9,601 nucleotides of DNA from Verrucomicrobiota bacterium (lineage in GTDB: Bacteria; Verrucomicrobiota; Verrucomicrobiia; Limisphaerales; UBA1100), in NCBI GenBank assembly GCA_015660155.1, contig DQLO01000136.1, forward strand, positions 1-9,601, given 5' to 3'. The notes below the pieces were generated by a model. The model did no database searches and was not told the DNA's origin. It worked only from the letters and a program-made list of their open reading frames with translations. Every line of letters starts with the position of its first letter. Position 1 is the stretch's first letter. Of this stretch, positions 6,332-9,601 are shown piece after piece. The translations under genes and the position numbers were made by a program.

Positions 6332-7159
6332 ATGAGGGGGTGGGGATTCAGTTTCATTTTGGGGATTATTCTGTCTGTATCGGCATGGGCCGGAGGTTTG
6401 CCCAATGATGAATATCACAATGCCTATTCCCTTTTTGAGGAAGGCCGTACTCTGGTTCGAAGCGGCGCGAAAGAAAAGGCACTGAGCAGCTTCATCGATG
6501 CGCGCCGAAAATTGGAAGTCGTTTCCCGCCAGCACGCGACGTGGAATCCTGCGGTGGTGAAGAGCCTGCTTGCGCAAATTGATGAGGAGATCATTCCGCT
6601 CGCCCGCGCGCTGGGCATCACCCCGGCGCAGATTATTGGCAATGCTCCGCCCAAAACGCCGACCCAACCGGTGCCCGCGCAGAATTGGGAAATCCAGTTT
6701 GCAAAATTGCAGGAGGAAAAGCGTCTCACGGAACAAAATTTCGCCAAGCTCCACGAGGCAAACCTGCTCGCCCAGCGCAAATGGGCCAAGGCGGAACAGG
6801 CGGCGGAGTTTGCAAAAGAACAATTGCGCGAGGCACTGGCCGCCCAGCCCAAGTCTGCTGACCCCAAGCTCTACGCCAAGGTGCAGGGCGAAAACAACAA
6901 ACTCCAAAGCGAAAAAGACAAGCTCGATGCGGATTTGAAATACCTCCGCACCCAAGCCCTGCGCAGCGAGAAATTGTACATCGAGGCCTTGGGGGCGAAT
7001 CACCGGCTCAAGGAGGAAATTGCCCGCTTGCGCGCGCGGAAAAATCCGAGCCCATCGCCGGTCGATGACCGCGCCGCATTGCTCAATCGCATTCAGCAAT
7101 TGGAATCGGACAACCAACGCATGCGCGAACTGCTCACCAACCCCGCGCGCAAACCCTAA
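6332..7159 (+). CDS. Exported coiled-coil protein of unknown function
   Basis: A 275-aa protein started at ATG 6332, which begins a clear signal peptide: MRGWG, hydrophobic FSFILGIILSVSAW, and a likely signal peptidase I site after AWA (about residue 20). A TPR-like helical pair follows at about 27-92 (YHNAYSLFEEGRTLVRSG, ALSSFIDARRKLEVV). A Pro-rich linker (PPKTPTQPVP) covers about 106-115. Long heptad-rich coiled coils then span about 119-172, 178-236 and 247-268, separated by Pro/Ser-rich breaks. A longer in-frame ORF from 6215 would bury the signal peptide and is rejected. The rsmD start lies 9 nt after its stop, so the two are probably co-transcribed. No enzyme motif is visible. A periplasmic structural or adaptor role is a guess. 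Confidence 0.8.
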   Translation: MRGWGFSFILGIILSVSAWAGGLPNDEYHNAYSLFEEGRTLVRSGAKEKALSSFIDARRKLEVVSRQHATWNPAVVKSLLAQIDEEIIPLARALGITPAQIIGNAPPKTPTQPVPAQNWEIQFAKLQEEKRLTEQNFAKLHEANLLAQRKWAKAEQAAEFAKEQLREALAAQPKSADPKLYAKVQGENNKLQSEKDKLDADLKYLRTQALRSEKLYIEALGANHRLKEEIARLRARKNPSPSPVDDRAALLNRIQQLESDNQRMRELLTNPARKP

Positions 7160-7168
7160 CGACTGACC

Positions 7169-7732
7169 ATGCGCATCACCGGCGGTCAATGGACCGGCCG
7201 CACCCTCTCCGTGCCGCCCGGCCTCGGCGTGCGGCCCACGCCCGACAAGGTTCGCCAAGCCATCTTCAACAGCCTCGGCCCGTGGATCGATGGCGCGACC
7301 GTGCTCGAACTTTTCGCCGGCAGCGGCGCGCTCAGTTTGGAATGCCTCAGCCGCGGTGCGGCCTCTGCCGTGTGCGTGGAGAAAAGCGCGAAGCACGCCA
7401 GCTACATTCGTCGCAATGCCAAGGTGCTGGAAACCAAAGTGGACGTTCGCGTGCAGTGCGCGATGCAAGCGGTGAAGCAATTGGCCGAGGCGGGACGTGC
7501 CTTTGACTTTGTTTGCGCCGACCCGCCGTATGGCGACAAGACCGCGCCCGGCAAACGCTCAGAAAGCTGGGCGCAAAAATTATTGGATGAAGCGGCTTTG
7601 GTGAAGATTTTGAATCCCGACGGCCGACTGCTCGTGGGCCACACCAAACGCGATGCCGTGGAAATCCCCGTGCCGTGGCACGAACACAAAACTCTAAAGC
7701 ACGGCGATACTTGGATTCGGATACTTCGGTAG
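7169..7732 (+). CDS. rsmD: 16S rRNA (guanine(966)-N(2))-methyltransferase RsmD
   Basis: A 187-aa SAM-dependent methyltransferase that methylates N2 of G966 (E. coli numbering) in 16S rRNA during 30S assembly. It begins MRITGG, as the family does, then RPTPDKVRQAIFNSL (22-36), the SAM-binding ELFAGSGALSLE (47-58), the acidic EKS (71-73), and the catalytic/base-binding motif DPPY (118-121). Length and motif order are normal. The start is ATG 7169, 9 nt after the coiled-coil gene; no Shine-Dalgarno is evident, which suits translational coupling. The stop codon TAG (7730-7732) lies inside the left arm of the inverted repeat at 7727-7778, so the last Arg codon and the stop (CGGTAG) belong to the repeat. 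Confidence 0.95.
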   Translation: MRITGGQWTGRTLSVPPGLGVRPTPDKVRQAIFNSLGPWIDGATVLELFAGSGALSLECLSRGAASAVCVEKSAKHASYIRRNAKVLETKVDVRVQCAMQAVKQLAEAGRAFDFVCADPPYGDKTAPGKRSESWAQKLLDEAALVKILNPDGRLLVGHTKRDAVEIPVPWHEHKTLKHGDTWIRILR

Positions 7733-7778
7733 GGACGCGCTGTGCGCGTCCATGGACATGCGAAGCATGTCCCTACCG
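7727..7778. repeat. 52-bp nested inverted repeat between convergent genes, carrying both stop codons
   Basis: The outer arms CGGTAGGGAC (7727-7736) and GTCCCTACCG (7769-7778) are perfect 10-bp complements. Inside lie two smaller perfect hairpins: GGACGCGC/GCGCGTCC (7733-7740/7744-7751, loop TGT) and GGACATGC/GCATGTCC (7754-7761/7765-7772, loop GAA). They meet at the palindrome TCCATGGA (7749-7756). The inner and outer stems share the GGAC/GTCC bases, so alternative folds compete. TAG at 7730-7732 ends rsmD, and its mirror copy at 7775-7773 ends the cyclase-like gene. It may serve as a two-way transcription end, but neither side has a T-run. It looks like a REP- or MITE-like intergenic element; only one copy is in the window. 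Confidence 0.85.
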
Positions 7779-9560
7779 CAAACGCGAAAGTGCCGCCACC
7801 GTCGCAATCATCGGATAGAGCTTTTCAAAATACCAAAGCTTGGCGAAATAAAAACCGATGGGTGAGGGCTCGGTCCATTCGCCATTTTCAACTTTTTCGA
7901 CGAGCCACAACGCGCCGCGGTCGCGGGCGGTTTCCAGCTTCGCCTGCGCGTCGATGTCATTTTCGCGGACGCCCGCTAAGGCTTCTAGCGCGAGGGCGGT
8001 TTCTTCGATGGAGGGCTCGCTGCCTTTGAAGCCGCCCCACGCGCCGTCGGCGCGTTGCATTTCGAGCAGGGCATTTTTGCCGCGCGTCACGCGCAAGGCG
8101 CCGCCGGGGAGGGCTTGTTGCGCGGGTTCGTTGAGGGCGAGCAGCACTTTTGCCGTGCCGTAGGTCCAGTTGATTTCGTCGGGCGCGTGTTGGTTACCAA
8201 ACCACAGTGGCGCCCAGCCGTCCATTCCCGTGCCTTCGCTTTGCGCGAGGAAACGGGCGGCGCGCGCGAAGGCTTTGTCGATGCGTGTTTGCAACTCAGG
8301 AAGTTCATCGCGCCACGCGAGCCACGCGCGGAGGGTGTGCGCGGTGAGGTCGGGGCTGGAGCGGTCGAAGGGCAAATTGGTCCAGCCGCGGCAAAACGTG
8401 GGGATGCCGCCGTCGCGGTTTTGCAAATCGAGCAGCCACGCGCAGCCGAGGCGCGCGGCTTCGCGGGTGGCGTCGGTGATGTCGCCAAGATTTTTTAGCG
8501 CGAGCAATGCGCCGGGGGTGTCGTCGGCATCGGGCACGCCGCCGGGCAGAGGCGTCCACGCCCAGCCGCCTGGCGCGGCGAGGGTGTACGGATGCACCTC
8601 GCGATATTGCTGGGCGAGGAGCCATTCGCGAACGGGCGCGCGTTCGGCGGCGGGCAATGCATTTTCGAGTGGGCCGAGGGCGTTCACCGCCAGCGTGGTG
8701 ACCCAAGTGGCGAGGTTTGTATCGATCGGCCAACTGCCATCGGCGCGGGCGGAGGCTTTCAAAAACTCGACGCCTTTTTGCGCCACGGGATGGTTAGCCA
8801 ATCCACTGCCGGCGAGGCTCATGGTTACAAAACTTGTAAGCGGCGTGGCCTCGAGGAAGCCGCCGTTGGGCGGTTGGATTTTTTCCAAAACCCGCAGCGT
8901 TTTTTTGCGCGTGAAATTGCGGAGGATTCGCGTGATGGGATTCCACGTGGGCCGATGGTGATGCCGGCATTGGCCGATGGCGATGAGCGCGGGCAGCGCG
9001 TAGCTCACCACCGGCAGCCGCATTGCGCCGAACCAGTTTTGCGGCAGCGCGGCGAGTTCGAAGGGCAGCGGCCGCACGTCCGCCCAGTCGACTTTCCCCG
9101 CCAGCGCGCAATGGGTGAGAATGGGAATGGAAAAAGTGCGATCTTTGCCGTAGCGGCGGACGATGGCGGGCGCGAGTTTTTCAGGCGTGGTGCCGCCAGC
9201 GGACTTTGTGAGCCAAACCTCGGAGGCGGCCACGCTCGCGGCGTATTTTTCGGGCGCGTCGGCAAAGGCGGCCCAGCAGAGGGTGGTGGTGGAAATGTTG
9301 CTTTTGCTCTTGGTGGAATCGCCCCAACCGCCGTCGGGGTTGGCGTGGGCGGCGAGCCATTTCAAACCGCCCTCTATATAAGTGGTGTGGTCGGCGTCGG
9401 TGTTGGTTTGCACTTGCTGCAGCGCGACGACGGCGGTGGCGGTGGCGAGGGCGCTGCTGGAGAGTTCGCCGGCCCAATGGCCATCGGCATTGCGCTCGGC
9501 GAGGAGGGCGGCGCGGGTGGTTTCCAGCGCGGCGTGAAGTCTGGCGGGATCGAGGGTCAC
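7773..9560 (-). CDS. Squalene-hopene cyclase-like class II terpene cyclase
   Basis: A 595-aa alpha-barrel protein of the squalene/oxidosqualene cyclase superfamily, which by family protonates and folds squalene into a polycyclic triterpene at the membrane. The class II acid motif DADDT is intact at 344-348 (Asp346 the expected proton donor), in the typical setting PGGWAW...PDADDT. QW-type repeats occur at DGHWAGEL (26-33), PDGGWGDS (75-82), ADGSWPID (273-280), DGGIPTF (383-389), DGAWGG (505-510) and NGEWTEP (559-565). WTYGT (465-469) and the aromatic C-terminus GFYFAKLWYFEKLYP (569-583) also fit. It is somewhat shorter than usual hopene cyclases (about 630 aa or more). The N-terminal SSSALATATAV marks a divergent subgroup. 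The start is GTG 9560, but the frame stays open to the window edge, so an earlier start is possible. Its stop TAG lies in the inverted repeat. Product unproven: hopene-like is likely. Confidence 0.85.
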   Translation of the reverse strand: MTLDPARLHAALETTRAALLAERNADGHWAGELSSSALATATAVVALQQVQTNTDADHTTYIEGGLKWLAAHANPDGGWGDSTKSKSNISTTTLCWAAFADAPEKYAASVAASEVWLTKSAGGTTPEKLAPAIVRRYGKDRTFSIPILTHCALAGKVDWADVRPLPFELAALPQNWFGAMRLPVVSYALPALIAIGQCRHHHRPTWNPITRILRNFTRKKTLRVLEKIQPPNGGFLEATPLTSFVTMSLAGSGLANHPVAQKGVEFLKASARADGSWPIDTNLATWVTTLAVNALGPLENALPAAERAPVREWLLAQQYREVHPYTLAAPGGWAWTPLPGGVPDADDTPGALLALKNLGDITDATREAARLGCAWLLDLQNRDGGIPTFCRGWTNLPFDRSSPDLTAHTLRAWLAWRDELPELQTRIDKAFARAARFLAQSEGTGMDGWAPLWFGNQHAPDEINWTYGTAKVLLALNEPAQQALPGGALRVTRGKNALLEMQRADGAWGGFKGSEPSIEETALALEALAGVRENDIDAQAKLETARDRGALWLVEKVENGEWTEPSPIGFYFAKLWYFEKLYPMIATVAALSRLR

Positions 9561-9601
9561 TGGGTTTTGGTGGGGCGGCTTCTCACGGGTCGCCGGCGGG
9601 G

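Noticed and set aside
6239..7480. Minus-strand ORF of 413 codons
   Set aside because: It spans the antisense of the coiled-coil gene and part of rsmD. The Arg/His/Ala-rich product has no motif, and both plus-strand genes are well supported.
1..9601. CRISPR array, insertion sequence, prophage or defence island
   Set aside because: No regularly spaced direct repeats, transposase or integrase motifs, phage genes or known defence gene sets are visible on either strand.

Overview
This 9.6 kb stretch of G+C-rich bacterial chromosome most resembles a Verrucomicrobiota or Planctomycetota genome. That assignment is an inference from protein flavour. The LysR regulator has a long helix-turn-helix insertion, the squalene-cyclase-like protein begins with an 'SSSALATATAV' segment, and a zinc-ribbon HNH protein sits beside a stand-alone RelE-like protein. 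Shine-Dalgarno sequences are weak or absent before most genes. There is no rRNA, CRISPR array, transposase, prophage or integron, and no gene-free stretch longer than about 110 bases.

Left half (about 1-4206), all on the minus strand. Reading in the direction of transcription, the order is a YfcE/MJ0936-type metallophosphoesterase, a LysR-type regulator, argininosuccinate lyase (argH), a squalene synthase-like prenyl transferase only 5 nt behind argH, and the start of an unrecognised exported protein that leaves the window at base 1. Spacings are 34, 75, 5 and 59 nt, so argH and the squalene synthase are probably co-transcribed. A roughly 105-bp divergent spacer follows (4207-4311), filled with degenerate ATTGGG-type words. 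It separates this block from the plus strand.

Middle (4312-6227). A plus-strand RluA-family pseudouridine synthase is followed by a tRNA-Glu(CUC) with its own TTGACA promoter. Next comes a stand-alone RelE/ParE-fold protein with an acidic C-terminal tail. It meets a minus-strand HNH protein head-on, and the two reading frames share a 4-nt CTAG.

Right half (6332-9601). A plus-strand pair comprises an exported coiled-coil protein and rsmD (16S rRNA guanine-N2 methyltransferase), 9 nt apart. Facing it is a large minus-strand squalene/hopene-cyclase-like protein with the class II DxDD motif (D344, D346, D347). Between these convergent genes lies a 52-bp nested inverted repeat whose two outer arms contain the stop codons of both genes.

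Functional reading: the window carries both ends of a short triterpene route, squalene formation (337-1344) and squalene-type cyclisation (7773-9560). They are separated by about 6.4 kb of translation and housekeeping genes rather than grouped in a hopanoid operon. No convincing new defence or mobile system is visible. The most unusual structural item is the stop-codon-supplying inverted repeat.
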